This document shows, piece after piece, positions 1 through 9,416 of a stretch of DNA of 64,000 nucleotides. The DNA is from Planctomycetota bacterium. Lineage in GTDB: Bacteria > Planctomycetota > Planctomycetia > Planctomycetales > Planctomycetaceae. Position 1 is the first letter of the stretch; every line of letters begins with the position of its first letter. A program made the position numbers and the translations under genes. The notes under the pieces are model-generated. The model was not told the origin of the DNA. It did not search any database and saw nothing but the letters and a program-made list of their open reading frames with translations. The DNA lies in NCBI GenBank assembly GCA_022600195.1, contig JAHZKX010000051.1, forward strand, positions 1 to 64,000. The letters run 5' to 3'.

Positions 1-10
1 ACTAGATGAA

Positions 11-214
11 ATGAGAATGAAGGATCAAGAAATGCTCGAGACAGAAGACAATAGTATGAAGGCTCGTGTTTCATCCATGTATGTGCCACTGGCTCCTGGT
101 GTCAAAAATCGAATCGATGAAGCACACCTCGAAACTTCAACGCCTCATATCCTGAAAATGCAAGAGGCCTCACGACACCTTCAAAAAATTGCTGACGAAA
201 TGGTTGGTGAGTAA
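11..214 (+). CDS. small hypothetical protein at window edge
   Basis: Short, hydrophilic, probably helical protein with no signal peptide or membrane segment and no family I recognise. The frame stays open to the left edge of the window, so a longer protein could begin outside. The best internal start is the ATG at 32, which has an AAGGA seven bases upstream and would give a 60-residue protein. It ends 18 bases from the end of the convergent motB gene. A function such as a small flagellar regulator would be a guess from the neighbour only. Confidence 0.4.
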   Translation: MRMKDQEMLETEDNSMKARVSSMYVPLAPGVKNRIDEAHLETSTPHILKMQEASRHLQKIADEMVGE

Positions 215-232
215 CAAAACTCGCTTGGTTAC

Positions 233-949
233 CTATTTGTTGCGACCGACAGAACCGTCTGCAAAGGCGTCGAGCAATAATACTTCAAGACGATCCATTT
301 GTTCGGATTTTTCATCACCAGTCTGATGGGGTGGCTCATAATCGGCTGCTGCCGTTATTCTAATCCGTTTTGGTGCGATTCCTTTTTGGATCAAATAGAG
401 CATCGCTTGGCGCCCCCGATCATAGGTCAGAACCAGCTTATCTTGAATCGGTGAATCTGCGGGAAGCGGATCGATGGATGTATGCGATCTTAATTCAATT
501 TTGTTTGGTTTTCCCGCCAGCTCTGGGATGATTTGATCCAGCTCTTGCTTTCGCTGTGGATTCAGATCTATCTCCGTTTGATCATAATGGAGAGATTTTC
601 CCACCTTCACGGGAACCCCTTCTCGCGATCGAAAAATGCGAATATTACTACCCACAATACCGCGCGTCTTAACTCCGCCTCTTCCTCTCTCAGCAGTATT
701 TGTATAGGACCCCAGCATACTCATCTGTTTCACCAGTGAATTCATCGGGAAATGCTTTCCCGGAGGTGACACAGGACCAGTACGGTATCCTGTATACTTT
801 TGAATGGATTCCAGGATGGCCCGGTATTTTTCATCATTCACGATTTCACTCAAGGAAACCAACATAATGAAAAATGTGAGAAGTAATGACATCATGTCGC
901 CATAGGTCACTACCCATTCCGGGACTCCTGGTGGGCCATCGTCTTCCAT
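233..949 (-). CDS. motB: MotB/OmpA-family flagellar motor stator protein
   Basis: Inner-membrane stator subunit that couples ion flow to flagellar rotation and anchors to peptidoglycan through an OmpA-like domain. The N-terminus has the MotB pattern: a short cytoplasmic stretch, then one transmembrane helix (about residues 16-36) starting YGDMMSLLLTFF, where Asp18 matches the conserved ion-binding aspartate. The C-terminal half (about 130-230) has the OmpA/MotB core, with the helix around LTYDRGRQAMLYLIQ and a weak match to the final motif. Length (238 residues) is normal. An AGGAG lies about nine bases before the ATG. No motA is next to it: over 300 bases upstream is gene-free, so its partner must lie elsewhere. 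A non-flagellar OmpA/TolR-like role is less likely. Confidence 0.85.
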   Translation of the reverse strand: MEDDGPPGVPEWVVTYGDMMSLLLTFFIMLVSLSEIVNDEKYRAILESIQKYTGYRTGPVSPPGKHFPMNSLVKQMSMLGSYTNTAERGRGGVKTRGIVGSNIRIFRSREGVPVKVGKSLHYDQTEIDLNPQRKQELDQIIPELAGKPNKIELRSHTSIDPLPADSPIQDKLVLTYDRGRQAMLYLIQKGIAPKRIRITAAADYEPPHQTGDEKSEQMDRLEVLLLDAFADGSVGRNK

Positions 950-1299
950 GACAATGCACTCCTGGAGGGTTCAGTAAGCCAGATTATTGATCGGCAATTT
1001 TTGCCGATCAGTAGAAAATACATGTTACATCTATAAACAGAATCGTCACAGGAGCCATTTCAGGTTACGCGATTTTCTCAATCCTGTTGAGTTCAAGAGC
1101 AATTTTTGGCCGAATCAACGAATATTTGATAACTGGACAAAGCAAACAAGAGCCACAAAAAGACCCTCAGTTCATTGACGAATGCGATAAATATCTACAA
1201 CATTGGATTTAGGTAAGATAAAATCCAAGCAGAGCAGCGGGTGACGATCCGAAAATCAATCCGTTTATCCTGGTAAAAGAAGTAGGAAGTAATCGAGCG
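950..1299. other. intergenic region between divergent motB and rnd
   Basis: About 350 bases between divergently transcribed genes. It should carry the promoters of both, but I see no convincing -35/-10 pair. The 63-codon open frame inside (987-1178) has no ribosome site and a shadow-like composition. Confidence 0.5.
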
Positions 1300-2487
1300 A
1301 TGTCGAGCCCTCTCATTGTTCAGCAGTCTGATTTTATCGCATTGTGCGATCAAATCCTAGACGCGGGCATTGTTGCATTCGATACAGAATTTGTTTCGGA
1401 GTTTACTTACCGTCCGGAGCTTTCACTGCTGCAGTTTGCATTAAACGGTCAGTCAGTGGCCGTCGACCCTTACGAAGTAAAAGATTTATCCCCCTGGTGG
1501 GATATCATGACCAATGATTCCACGACGGTCATAGTGCATGGAGGTCGCGAAGAGGTGCGATTTTGTCGGCATTTTTCTGGTAAGAAACCCCATAATCTTG
1601 TTGATTTACAGATTGCAGAAGGTTTACGGTCACGCAGTTTTCCCATTTCTTATACAGCTCTGGTTGCTCGTGTGTTGAATGAGAACGCGGGAAGTAAAGA
1701 AACCCGTACAGACTGGCGCCGCAGACCACTCACTGAGCAGCAGATCAAATACGCACTGGATGATGTAAAATACGTGCTCAACATTTGGAAAGCGCAGGAA
1801 AAAGAGTTATCCGATCTAGGTCGAATTACATGGGCAGAAGCGGAATTCCAGCGTATGATTGACGAAGTCGACTCTGAATTTCATCGAGAAAACTGGCGCC
1901 GCATTTCCGGATTACATAAATTAAAGCCCCGTGAACTGGCCATCATCCGTGAACTGTTCGACTGGCGGGACGAAGTAGCTCAGAAAAAAGACCAACCGGC
2001 ACGCAGAGTTCTGCGCGATGATTTGCTAATCGAACTTGCCCGTCGGAAGCCAACCACAACACAAGATCTTATAGCGACACGTGATTTAAATCGTAAGAAC
2101 ATGTTCAAGCTGGCCCCTGATGTGATAGCGCGTATTGCGAAAGCGCAACAGATTCCCAAAGATCAGCTTCCTCAGCATATCGAAAATCCAAATAACCATC
2201 AGAACCAGGATGAACAGGTCATCGGAAAATTACTTGGTATCGCGCTGGCAAATCGTTGTGCAGAAATGAATGTCGCTCAAAGTCTGGTCGGCACAACAGC
2301 CGACTTAAGACATCTGGTACGCTATCACGTCTATCGAGAACAGAGCGAGAAGAAACCGCGTTTAATGGTTGGCTGGCGTGCTGATGTGTGCGGCGATTTA
2401 TTGACGGATGTGCTTGATGGAAAAATTTCGATGCGCGTGGCTGATCTGGAATCAGATCACCCGTTGCATTTCGAACGCCAGGATTAA
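1300..2487 (+). CDS. rnd: ribonuclease D
   Basis: 3'-5' exoribonuclease of the DEDD superfamily that trims 3' ends of tRNA precursors and other stable RNAs in the cytoplasm. Exo motif I is visible as FDTEF (Asp28, Glu30), exo II lies around LVDLQIAE, and exo III as YALDDVKYV, giving the DEDDy set. Two HRDC-type helical regions follow (about 207-290 and 305-390), as in typical RNase D. Length (395 residues) is normal. A GGAAG stretch upstream of the ATG is a plausible ribosome site. It appears to be monocistronic or followed by the small secreted protein gene 43 bases downstream. Confidence 0.92.
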   Translation: MSSPLIVQQSDFIALCDQILDAGIVAFDTEFVSEFTYRPELSLLQFALNGQSVAVDPYEVKDLSPWWDIMTNDSTTVIVHGGREEVRFCRHFSGKKPHNLVDLQIAEGLRSRSFPISYTALVARVLNENAGSKETRTDWRRRPLTEQQIKYALDDVKYVLNIWKAQEKELSDLGRITWAEAEFQRMIDEVDSEFHRENWRRISGLHKLKPRELAIIRELFDWRDEVAQKKDQPARRVLRDDLLIELARRKPTTTQDLIATRDLNRKNMFKLAPDVIARIAKAQQIPKDQLPQHIENPNNHQNQDEQVIGKLLGIALANRCAEMNVAQSLVGTTADLRHLVRYHVYREQSEKKPRLMVGWRADVCGDLLTDVLDGKISMRVADLESDHPLHFERQD

Positions 2488-2548
2488 CTTACTGATTTAA
2501 ATTATATCAGCATTTTTTCTAACCAAGATTGTGAGAATAAGAGTTTCC

Positions 2549-3004
2549 ATGAAACGGCTCATGCTCCTGATTGCGATACTGATTCCTGGAACGCCCCTAC
2601 TTTCTGCAGAACCTGCCCCCGAAGAAGATTATCAAATTTTGCAAGGAAAATGGACTCGCAGCGATCAGGACTCAAAAGGATCTCCTCTCAGAGTTGAGCA
2701 GGAAATCTCGAACAAAATCTCGAAAGTGAGCATGTATGACCGAAATGGAAAACTGCTGCATTCACATCAGGCGAAATTCCGTTTGCAGAGAATGCGTGAA
2801 GTTTCGCTCTTCACTTATTTTGATCTGGAAGTCCTGGAGGGGCCTAACAAAGGACGAAAACAGAAAACTCCGGTAACCTTCGTGTATCGCATAAAAGACA
2901 ATCGATTTATCCAGGTTGAGGGAATTTTGAAGGGGGATAAAATCCCAACTCGTTTAATCACCTGGTGGAAAGTGAAACCACCGGTTCCTCTACCGGATGT
3001 TTGA
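2549..3004 (+). CDS. small secreted protein, possibly TIGR03067-like
   Basis: A protein of about 151 residues with a clear signal peptide (MKRLMLLIAILIP, cleavage near LLSA-EP). The mature part begins with a LQGKW motif, then predicted beta strands, ending in a Pro/Val-rich tail. LQGKW near the N-terminus recalls the planctomycete TIGR03067 family, but the rest is not a secure match. I chose the ATG at 2549 because it starts right at the signal peptide. A GTG at 2531 would add six residues. Function unknown; likely periplasmic. Confidence 0.6.
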   Translation: MKRLMLLIAILIPGTPLLSAEPAPEEDYQILQGKWTRSDQDSKGSPLRVEQEISNKISKVSMYDRNGKLLHSHQAKFRLQRMREVSLFTYFDLEVLEGPNKGRKQKTPVTFVYRIKDNRFIQVEGILKGDKIPTRLITWWKVKPPVPLPDV

Positions 3005-3199
3005 GCGTTCTCTGTTACTGACGTACTTTCCCCATTTCGTTTCAAGGATTGACATTTCTTCATTTCAAGGCTCGCCTGTTTCCAGGTTTACTGCAGCGTC
3101 TCCAAGGCTCTTTGGAACGAGTATCATAAAATGAAAGACACTAATGGTTAAATGGGGTGCGCTCTCCCTGTTTCTTTCGACTGATTCAGAGAACCAACG

Positions 3200-3631
3200 C
3201 TACCTTCTATAGATATTCCAAATAGAGTTCGCATTAATAATGCGTTCTGCTTCTTTGAGATGCTTTTCAAACTGAACCTGATCACGGTTTTTTTCAATTC
3301 GTGCATTATCCAGCATGGGATAAAGATGATCTCTGCTGGCCCACAATAAATGTTGCAGGTGAGGGGTGCTCGAAGAGGATGTGGCTTCCAGTTTTTTTAT
3401 AATGGGATCGATTTCTGTGTGGACCTTTTCCTTGAAACTGTCCCATTCAGCATCCCCGACTTGTTGTTTCTGCAGTGCAAGAAACCCTTGATAAGTCGCC
3501 TGGATTTTTTTCAATTCCATATGACGTCCCAGTGTTGCCACTGTGACATAAAAAGCAATTATTGTTAAACCAAAAATGATTTTGAAATAGGGGATACGCC
3601 GGACTTTTCGAATGTCACTGCCTAAGCTCAT
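3200..3631 (-). CDS. single-pass membrane protein, paralogue of the C-terminal domain of the adjacent GYF protein
   Basis: A 143-residue protein with a basic N-terminus, one transmembrane helix (about residues 16-35) and a soluble helical domain of about 105 residues. That domain aligns along its length with the last 100 residues of the gene immediately upstream (3693-5162). Shared blocks include a FLALQ segment, an ASSS/SSSS-P-H-QHL segment, ARDHL/SRDHL and a final LKEAER. It is therefore a tandem duplicate lacking the GYF domains, only 61 bases downstream and probably cotranscribed. Function unknown; no catalytic motif seen. Confidence 0.65.
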   Translation of the reverse strand: MSLGSDIRKVRRIPYFKIIFGLTIIAFYVTVATLGRHMELKKIQATYQGFLALQKQQVGDAEWDSFKEKVHTEIDPIIKKLEATSSSSTPHLQHLLWASRDHLYPMLDNARIEKNRDQVQFEKHLKEAERIINANSIWNIYRR

Positions 3632-3692
3632 GCCGTTGTTTTTAACCTGTGTAACTTATCGTGTCGACTAATTCCATTCCTCTTGAAAAAAA

Positions 3693-5162
3693 TCACTTGG
3701 CAATAAGTCGTTCTGCCTCTTTGAGTTGGTTTTCAAATTTTGTTTGATCCGGATTGTTCTTTTGCTGTGCATTGTCCAGCATCTTCTTAAGATGGTCTCT
3801 CGCGGCCCACATCAGATGTTGCATGTGTGGGTTGCTAGAGGACGCGTTTGCTTCCAGTTCTTTGATCATGGGGGTCATTTCGGACATGACTTTGTTATTA
3901 AAGCTGCTCCATTCGCTTTCACTTGCCTGCTTTTGCTGTAACGCCAGAAACTCTTTATGAACCGCCTGAAGTTTTGCCAGTTCCTCATGCCCGCCTGGGG
4001 AAAATAAGCCTCCCAGTGGAACAAAATAAAAGACGGCAGCTAAAACAACAACAGCAGCAACGCCACCTAGAATTTGAGGCTTCATGAGAGGCTCTAATGC
4101 TTCCAGTGGATTTGTCCGTTGGACTTTCATTTTTGGTTTCGGACGAGGGGGAGGGGGAGTAACAGGCATTGGAGGAGGAATCGCTTGAGCGGGCGTTGCT
4201 GTCTCCATTTTTTTCAACGGTTCTGTTTCAAGTTTTGTTTCTGTTTCTTTCGTTTCTGCTGTGGGAGTTTCTTCCTGGGATGGCTGCTGTTCTACAGGTT
4301 TTTTTAGTTGCAGTGCTTCAATCTGCCACGCTTCGAACCACTCACCTTTTCGGCCCAGTTTTAATAAATCTGTGGGTTCAACGCGATCCTGTTCTGCCCA
4401 CAATTTAATTTTATAAGGTTCAATCGGACCATATCCCATACCACCCAGCTTGCAGTACCATTTTTGTTTAGAACGAGCCTTTAAAATTGGCGGTTTCGCA
4501 GGTTCCGGAATTTTCTGTTTGGTTTGGGATTCAACCTCAGCATTTTCAGAAGCCGAATCGACTTGCTCGGACTCTTCATCTTCATCTTCATCTTCATCCA
4601 GGTCACCACCAATCGAACTGAGAAAAGCCACAGTGCGCGCGGCAACCCAATCCGGTTCTGCGGATGATTTGACTTTGTCATTCGGAGCTAGTTCACCATC
4701 GAACAACAGTTGCATGAGATCTTCCGCCGACATCGGTCCCAGTTCCTGATTCAGAACACGGCAGAACCATTGAATATTCTGATGTTTACTTCGAACCGCC
4801 TCGAGCGTGGCAAAACGGGGTGCCTGTGATTCCAGATCTGAAGAGAGTTTGTCTTCATCTTCTACTATGGAAAACCCATCCAGGGAAGGTAGATTTTCCT
4901 TTGGTTCGACACCATAAGAGGAATCAACAATGGAAAACTCATCCAGTGAAGGCAGCTCATCGGATGCAGGAGCATGCTGGTCAGACTCTGTTTGGAATAA
5001 ACCGTCAATGTCCCGGGCAGGAAACCAGTTTCCCGATTCTCCGTTTTTGATATCCATTTGAGGAGTTAATTTGCCTTGATGAGCCATCGCAAATAGTTCT
5101 TCAAATGAGATAGGGCCACACTCTTCATCTAATTGCTTATAGTACCAGTTGTCCCGTGACAT
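3693..5162 (-). CDS. membrane protein with three GYF_2 domains
   Basis: A 489-residue protein. Three GYF_2-like domains are recognisable by a W-Y/F-Y/C-[KR] start, a central GP[IM] and a downstream W-F/V-x-A: about residues 6-56, 131-180 and 234-285. Acidic and Pro-rich linkers separate them, then a transmembrane helix (about 362-384) and a helical C-terminal domain shared with the next gene. GYF_2 domains are expected to bind peptides, so this may be a scaffold of the cell envelope (inference). The Asp-Glu linker is coded by a hexanucleotide tandem repeat. The large soluble part precedes a single helix, so the topology is uncertain. Confidence 0.75.
   Translation of the reverse strand: MSRDNWYYKQLDEECGPISFEELFAMAHQGKLTPQMDIKNGESGNWFPARDIDGLFQTESDQHAPASDELPSLDEFSIVDSSYGVEPKENLPSLDGFSIVEDEDKLSSDLESQAPRFATLEAVRSKHQNIQWFCRVLNQELGPMSAEDLMQLLFDGELAPNDKVKSSAEPDWVAARTVAFLSSIGGDLDEDEDEDEESEQVDSASENAEVESQTKQKIPEPAKPPILKARSKQKWYCKLGGMGYGPIEPYKIKLWAEQDRVEPTDLLKLGRKGEWFEAWQIEALQLKKPVEQQPSQEETPTAETKETETKLETEPLKKMETATPAQAIPPPMPVTPPPPRPKPKMKVQRTNPLEALEPLMKPQILGGVAAVVVLAAVFYFVPLGGLFSPGGHEELAKLQAVHKEFLALQQKQASESEWSSFNNKVMSEMTPMIKELEANASSSNPHMQHLMWAARDHLKKMLDNAQQKNNPDQTKFENQLKEAERLIAK
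4575..4598. repeat. four tandem copies of a TTCATC hexamer
   Basis: Perfect (TTCATC)x4 microsatellite inside the GYF protein gene, coding for the alternating Asp-Glu linker on the minus strand. The unit is a multiple of three, so copy-number changes would keep the frame and only alter linker length. Confidence 0.9.
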
Positions 5163-5386
5163 TTTTTTGAAACAATCTTCGTCATCTTAAATTTTGAGTG
5201 AGATTTGATTTTGAGTTCTGGAACGCAGGGATTCCATGCTCCTGGCCGCTATTTTAGTCTGAGAGGTAGGGCGCACGCAAATCTATTGTCTCAACTGAAT
5301 TTTATTAAACCGACAAAAATCATCGATCCTGTCGATAACTCGTTCAACCGTGGATAAAGTGGGACAAAGCAGCAGTCAAGTTCATG

Positions 5387-5427
5387 AAAATGCGTCCGTT
5401 TCTCTCCCTAAGGAAATGGACGCATTT
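5387..5427 (-). terminator. 15-bp hairpin downstream of lnt, possible terminator
   Basis: Arms at 5388-5402 and 5413-5427 pair over 15 bases with one G-U pair around a 10-base loop. On the minus strand it lies 29 bases after the lnt stop and is followed by a short T run only (TTTT). The stem is strong, but the weak T tract leaves open a role in mRNA 3' protection instead of termination. Confidence 0.5.
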
Positions 5428-5455
5428 GATGAACGAGGCTCAAAACCGTTGGGAA

Positions 5456-7351
5456 TTACGACTTTGCTGGTACTGGCTTTCGCTTAGGTGTCAGTAGTGC
5501 CATAAAAAAGATGAACATGGCACAAAAACAGCAGGTTCCCGCAAACCAGTCACCATATCTGGTGTAGAGACTTGTGCGGTTATCAAGTGGAATCGTATCG
5601 ACTAGCACGGCGTTCAACGACTTATTCCAACGACCTGTCTTGGAATTCACGAATGAAGTGCGTCCCTGATTGTCCCCATCAATAAAGACATCCGGTTCGA
5701 CAATCATCCCATCGCCGTCTATGACTGCGGACACACCAGTATTGACGGCGCGTACCATCGGAGTTCGATTTTCAACACAACGAAAGGATGCGGTAATCAG
5801 ATGCTGGTCCAACTCACTCGAACCGTGAAACCAGCCATCATTCGTCAAGTTGACGAGACAGTCAATCGATTTTTCATTGGCATCTGAATCAGAAGACTGA
5901 TTGACCATCGAACGTACCAAATGGGGCACCGTGTCCTCAAAGCAGATGATCGGAGCAAAATTCCAGTTTTTATATTCGAAGTTGGCCGCGTGCTTGCCTG
6001 GTTCAATTCCGAAAGTTGCACCGTACGGTGAAAACATACTTAAAAATGGCAATGTGTCTCGCAAAGGCAGATACTCACCAAAGGGAACTCGATGAATTTT
6101 ATCATATCGCGATACAAGGCCGTAGTCGGGTCGTATGAAGGCAGCTGAGTTAAAGTGATCTACTTTCGAGTCGCCGGCCGAAATGGTGTCCAGCCCGATC
6201 ACGAGAGCTGCGTTGGCTTCCTGACTCATATTAATCAGTGCTTTGCGAACGGAAGGTTCGCTCCATTTTTCCAGTGGTACTTCGGGAGCAATCGTCTGTA
6301 ATTCCTGATTTGTTTTTCCATTGCGTTCGATCAAAGGCCAGCGAAACATGGTTTCAGGCCAGATAATTAAATCAGGCTGATAGCGGACCGCAGCTCCCAT
6401 TAAAATCTGATGCTTTAAGTAAATGGATCTCCATGCATTGGGGTCATGCTTCACCGAAGTCGGAAAATTCCCCTGAATCAAAGCAATTCGAGCTCCCGCT
6501 TGAAACTCAGCCTGTGAGCGACGCACATAACCATATCCGAGCACCGCAAAAAACAGGCCCAAACATACTGCCGTCTGTACGATCTGTTTAAGACTGATCT
6601 GATCCATACTTTGTTCTTCTGGGCTCTGTTTCGGCGGAAACAGTTTGAACCTTCTCATCAATGATGCGGGCAACAGATCAGCAAAACAGGCCGCTAACAT
6701 CACTACCAGAAAACTCACTCCGTAGGCACCTGTAATGTCACTAATCTGAATCAATTCGATCCAGCGATACTGAGTATGTCCTATGTAGTACCACGAAAAT
6801 CCAGTCAGTAAGTAGGCACGCACATATTCCAGACCAACCCACATGACTGGAGCCGCTAAAGGTAAAGGAAGATGAAAACGATGGACTGCCATTCTTGTGA
6901 GCAACACGAACAGTGGAAAATAGCAAGCGACATAAACTGCCAACGCAATCCAGGCGACATACATGGAAGGGTCTCCCAGTCGCATCCATTGGAATGACAG
7001 AGTGGTAAATAATAAACCCGAACAATAGATGGCCGTATACATCAATCGAGTTTTACGGGGAACTCTGACCAAAAGCAAAAGTGGAATCAGACAAACCCAT
7101 CCCAAAGGACCATAATCGAGAGGAGTAAAACTGGCCCACATCAGGCAGGCGGTTAACCCCGACATCAGCCAGGCACCTAATGCCGGAGCTGGTGAAGTGC
7201 GCGCGGTGTTGATGATTTTTTGAACGTCCTCACCCAGCGGCTGTTCATTCTGTAAATCTTTTTTCGAAGACATGTCATCAGACACAGAAGATGTTTCCAG
7301 CGAGGGTTGATGGGCGGGAGAATTTTCAAACGTCTTTACGGTAACGGCCAT
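5456..7351 (-). CDS. lnt: apolipoprotein N-acyltransferase
   Basis: Integral inner-membrane enzyme that transfers an acyl chain from phospholipid to the N-terminal cysteine of lipoproteins, the last step of lipoprotein maturation. The N-terminal half holds several transmembrane helices; the C-terminal half is a carbon-nitrogen hydrolase domain. Counting from an upstream ATG at 7360 (634 residues), the triad is Glu336 (WPETMF), Lys421 (YDKIHRVPFGEYLP) and Cys473 (APIICFED). I prefer the ATG at 7351 because the AAGGATGG upstream is properly spaced for it but touches the 7360 ATG. The protein is about 120 residues longer than the E. coli enzyme, partly from a soluble N-terminal extension of about 60 residues. 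No lgt or lspA is nearby. Confidence 0.93.
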   Translation of the reverse strand: MAVTVKTFENSPAHQPSLETSSVSDDMSSKKDLQNEQPLGEDVQKIINTARTSPAPALGAWLMSGLTACLMWASFTPLDYGPLGWVCLIPLLLLVRVPRKTRLMYTAIYCSGLLFTTLSFQWMRLGDPSMYVAWIALAVYVACYFPLFVLLTRMAVHRFHLPLPLAAPVMWVGLEYVRAYLLTGFSWYYIGHTQYRWIELIQISDITGAYGVSFLVVMLAACFADLLPASLMRRFKLFPPKQSPEEQSMDQISLKQIVQTAVCLGLFFAVLGYGYVRRSQAEFQAGARIALIQGNFPTSVKHDPNAWRSIYLKHQILMGAAVRYQPDLIIWPETMFRWPLIERNGKTNQELQTIAPEVPLEKWSEPSVRKALINMSQEANAALVIGLDTISAGDSKVDHFNSAAFIRPDYGLVSRYDKIHRVPFGEYLPLRDTLPFLSMFSPYGATFGIEPGKHAANFEYKNWNFAPIICFEDTVPHLVRSMVNQSSDSDANEKSIDCLVNLTNDGWFHGSSELDQHLITASFRCVENRTPMVRAVNTGVSAVIDGDGMIVEPDVFIDGDNQGRTSFVNSKTGRWNKSLNAVLVDTIPLDNRTSLYTRYGDWFAGTCCFCAMFIFFMALLTPKRKPVPAKS

Positions 7352-7573
7352 AATTTCCATCCTTGGAATTTAATCTCGACAGGAAGGTTGATCTCAATCC
7401 TGCTGTGAGTGAAACGTCCTGTTTCATCGAAATCTGTAATTTATTTTACGCCAATTCAACGATTCTGAATGGGCCAGTTCACTGAAAACGACCTCATTTT
7501 GTGTCTGATCGACGTGATTTTTACTGAAATTGACCATTTGAGAGTAGATCAATCATAGGAGAAAGTGGTGGTG

Positions 7574-8788
7574 CTACCATAAAAAAGTCTCAACTTTGAG
7601 ACCTTCTTGAAAAAGCTGATTGCCGCTGGGGAACAAAGCAACGGCATTCGCAGCCACGGTTGAACGCAAATCGGCTGAACCCATTGTCATTAAAGGGGTG
7701 ACGACGGCTTCACCACTCTCCCACTCTACCATTGCAGGCTGATAAGTCGGGCGGTTTCCGCGTGTCTGGAAATCAGACTTCAGTCTCGCTTCAAGCGGAG
7801 CAGGCTTTGGAGAGGGAAAACCCATGAATTGACGGATGGCAGAGCGAACAAATAATTCGAAGCAAACCATGCTGCTGACAGGGTTTCCAGGCAATCCGAA
7901 GATATAGCAGGGGGCTCGGTTTTCCTGTTCCAGGAGTCCAAACCAGAGCGGTTTTCCTGGTTTCAAATCGACTTTGTGAAAGACTTGTCTCACGCCAGCC
8001 GCCTGTAACTCAGAAGGGACCAGATCTAACGTCCCTGCGGAAACTCCACCCGAAAGCAAAAGAAAATCGCACTTTAATCCTTCATTAATCTTTTCCCTTA
8101 AATGATTTCGCTCGTCACGGGCAATTCCCAGAGGGACAGGATGCGCATGCGACTGTAAAACCTGTGTATAGAGCATGACCTCATTGGAATTTCTGATTTG
8201 TCCCACTTGCGGGGCATCTTCGGGAGCAACAAGTTCATCACCGGTCGCCAGAATGGAGAGACTGGGAGGACGGCGAACAGAAACGAAGGGGCTCCCGGTT
8301 TCTGCCAATGCTCCGATTTCCTGAGCTCTGAGCAATGTACCAGCCTCAAGTACGGGGGCTCCCCTTTCGAGAATTGAAGCGTGATAGAGCATATTTTTTC
8401 CTGGAGAGACGGGCGAAGTCTCAATCTGCACGCTCTGTTGTTCTTCATTAATTTTACAATGCTCAATCTGGACGACGGCATCTGCTCCCTCAGGAAGGGG
8501 GGCCCCGGTCATAATTTGCGATGTTTGACCAGCTTGAAGAGGCAATGTGGGAACACTTCCAGCATAGATCGTTTCCAGGATTTGCAGTGTCGCATTCCCG
8601 TCGATGAGATCTGTACTTCTGACCGCAAATCCGTCCATTAAGGCTTTATCAAACGGGGGAACATTTACGTCACTCACAGTTCCTGCAGCGAGTACTTTGT
8701 GATCCGCTTCAAACAATGAACATTGATGAGGGGCTATGGGAATGACGGTCTCTAAAATCAGGCGAAATGCCTCTTGAACACTCAGCAT
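7574..8788 (-). CDS. moeA: molybdopterin molybdenumtransferase
   Basis: Inserts molybdate into adenylated molybdopterin to give molybdenum cofactor. The sequence shows the MoeA order: N-terminal MoeA_N region (FDKALMDGFAVRS), the MPT-binding domain with SGGVSAGTLD and GLPGNPVSS, and a small C-terminal beta-barrel. Length (404 residues) is typical. An AGAGGAAAG sits about ten bases before the ATG. It lies 22 bases downstream of the glutamine amidotransferase gene and is probably cotranscribed with it, although the pathways are not obviously linked. No other molybdenum-cofactor genes are in the window. Confidence 0.93.
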   Translation of the reverse strand: MLSVQEAFRLILETVIPIAPHQCSLFEADHKVLAAGTVSDVNVPPFDKALMDGFAVRSTDLIDGNATLQILETIYAGSVPTLPLQAGQTSQIMTGAPLPEGADAVVQIEHCKINEEQQSVQIETSPVSPGKNMLYHASILERGAPVLEAGTLLRAQEIGALAETGSPFVSVRRPPSLSILATGDELVAPEDAPQVGQIRNSNEVMLYTQVLQSHAHPVPLGIARDERNHLREKINEGLKCDFLLLSGGVSAGTLDLVPSELQAAGVRQVFHKVDLKPGKPLWFGLLEQENRAPCYIFGLPGNPVSSMVCFELFVRSAIRQFMGFPSPKPAPLEARLKSDFQTRGNRPTYQPAMVEWESGEAVVTPLMTMGSADLRSTVAANAVALFPSGNQLFQEGLKVETFLW

Positions 8789-8810
8789 AGTAAAATCTTT
8801 CCTCTGCCGA

Positions 8811-9416
8811 TCAGACGCCGGTGAGTTGTTCTGCGGGAAGTTGGAGGAAATTTTTCAGCAGTGTTATGCCCTCCAATGTTAGAAAACTTTCCGGGTGAAA
8901 CTGTACGCCATGGACGGCTTTCGTTTGATGCCGAATTCCCATAATTTCTTTGGGATGCCCCTCCTCTTCCACCCAGGCACAGATTTCGAGTTCGTCAGGA
9001 ATGGACTCTTCGGGAACAATCAGGCTGTGGTAGCGGGTTGCCTGAAACGGGCTGGGCAGATTTTGAAATACGCCACGGGAATCATGATGTACCAGAGAAA
9101 CTTTTCCATGCATCAGCCGATTGGCACGAATGACTTTTGCTCCAAAGACTTCCGCAATACATTGATGCCCGAGGCAAACACCCAAAATCGGAACTTTTCC
9201 CGCAAACGATTCCACAACCTCTTTGGAGAGCCCCGCTTCCTGAGGAGTACAGGGACCAGGCGAAATAATAATTTTCTCCGGGTTTGACTGTTCAATTGCT
9301 TCAATGGACGTTTGGTTGTTGCGGACGACCTGAATGTCCAATGAGGGATCAATTTCCCCGAATCGTTGCACCAGATTATAGGTAAACGAATCATAGTTAT
9401 CGAGAACGAATATCAC
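8811..9416 (-). CDS. anthranilate / aminodeoxychorismate synthase component II (glutamine amidotransferase)
   Basis: Class I glutamine amidotransferase that supplies ammonia for making anthranilate (tryptophan pathway) or 4-amino-4-deoxychorismate (folate pathway). The nucleophile Cys is in GVCLGHQ, the His-Glu pair in QFHPES, and the start DNYDSFTYNLVQ is typical of TrpG/PabA. Length (201 residues) is normal. The start is a GTG preceded by AGGGTG. No trpE/pabB partner is adjacent, so the sequence alone does not say which pathway it serves; one subunit may serve both. First gene of a likely two-gene unit with moeA. Confidence 0.88.
   Translation of the reverse strand: MIFVLDNYDSFTYNLVQRFGEIDPSLDIQVVRNNQTSIEAIEQSNPEKIIISPGPCTPQEAGLSKEVVESFAGKVPILGVCLGHQCIAEVFGAKVIRANRLMHGKVSLVHHDSRGVFQNLPSPFQATRYHSLIVPEESIPDELEICAWVEEEGHPKEIMGIRHQTKAVHGVQFHPESFLTLEGITLLKNFLQLPAEQLTGV

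Noticed and set aside
987..1178. 63-codon plus-strand frame
   Set aside because: No ribosome site and no family; composition like non-coding DNA.
4450..4749. Ser-rich plus-strand frame
   Set aside because: Mirror of the Asp-Glu linker of the GYF protein on the other strand.
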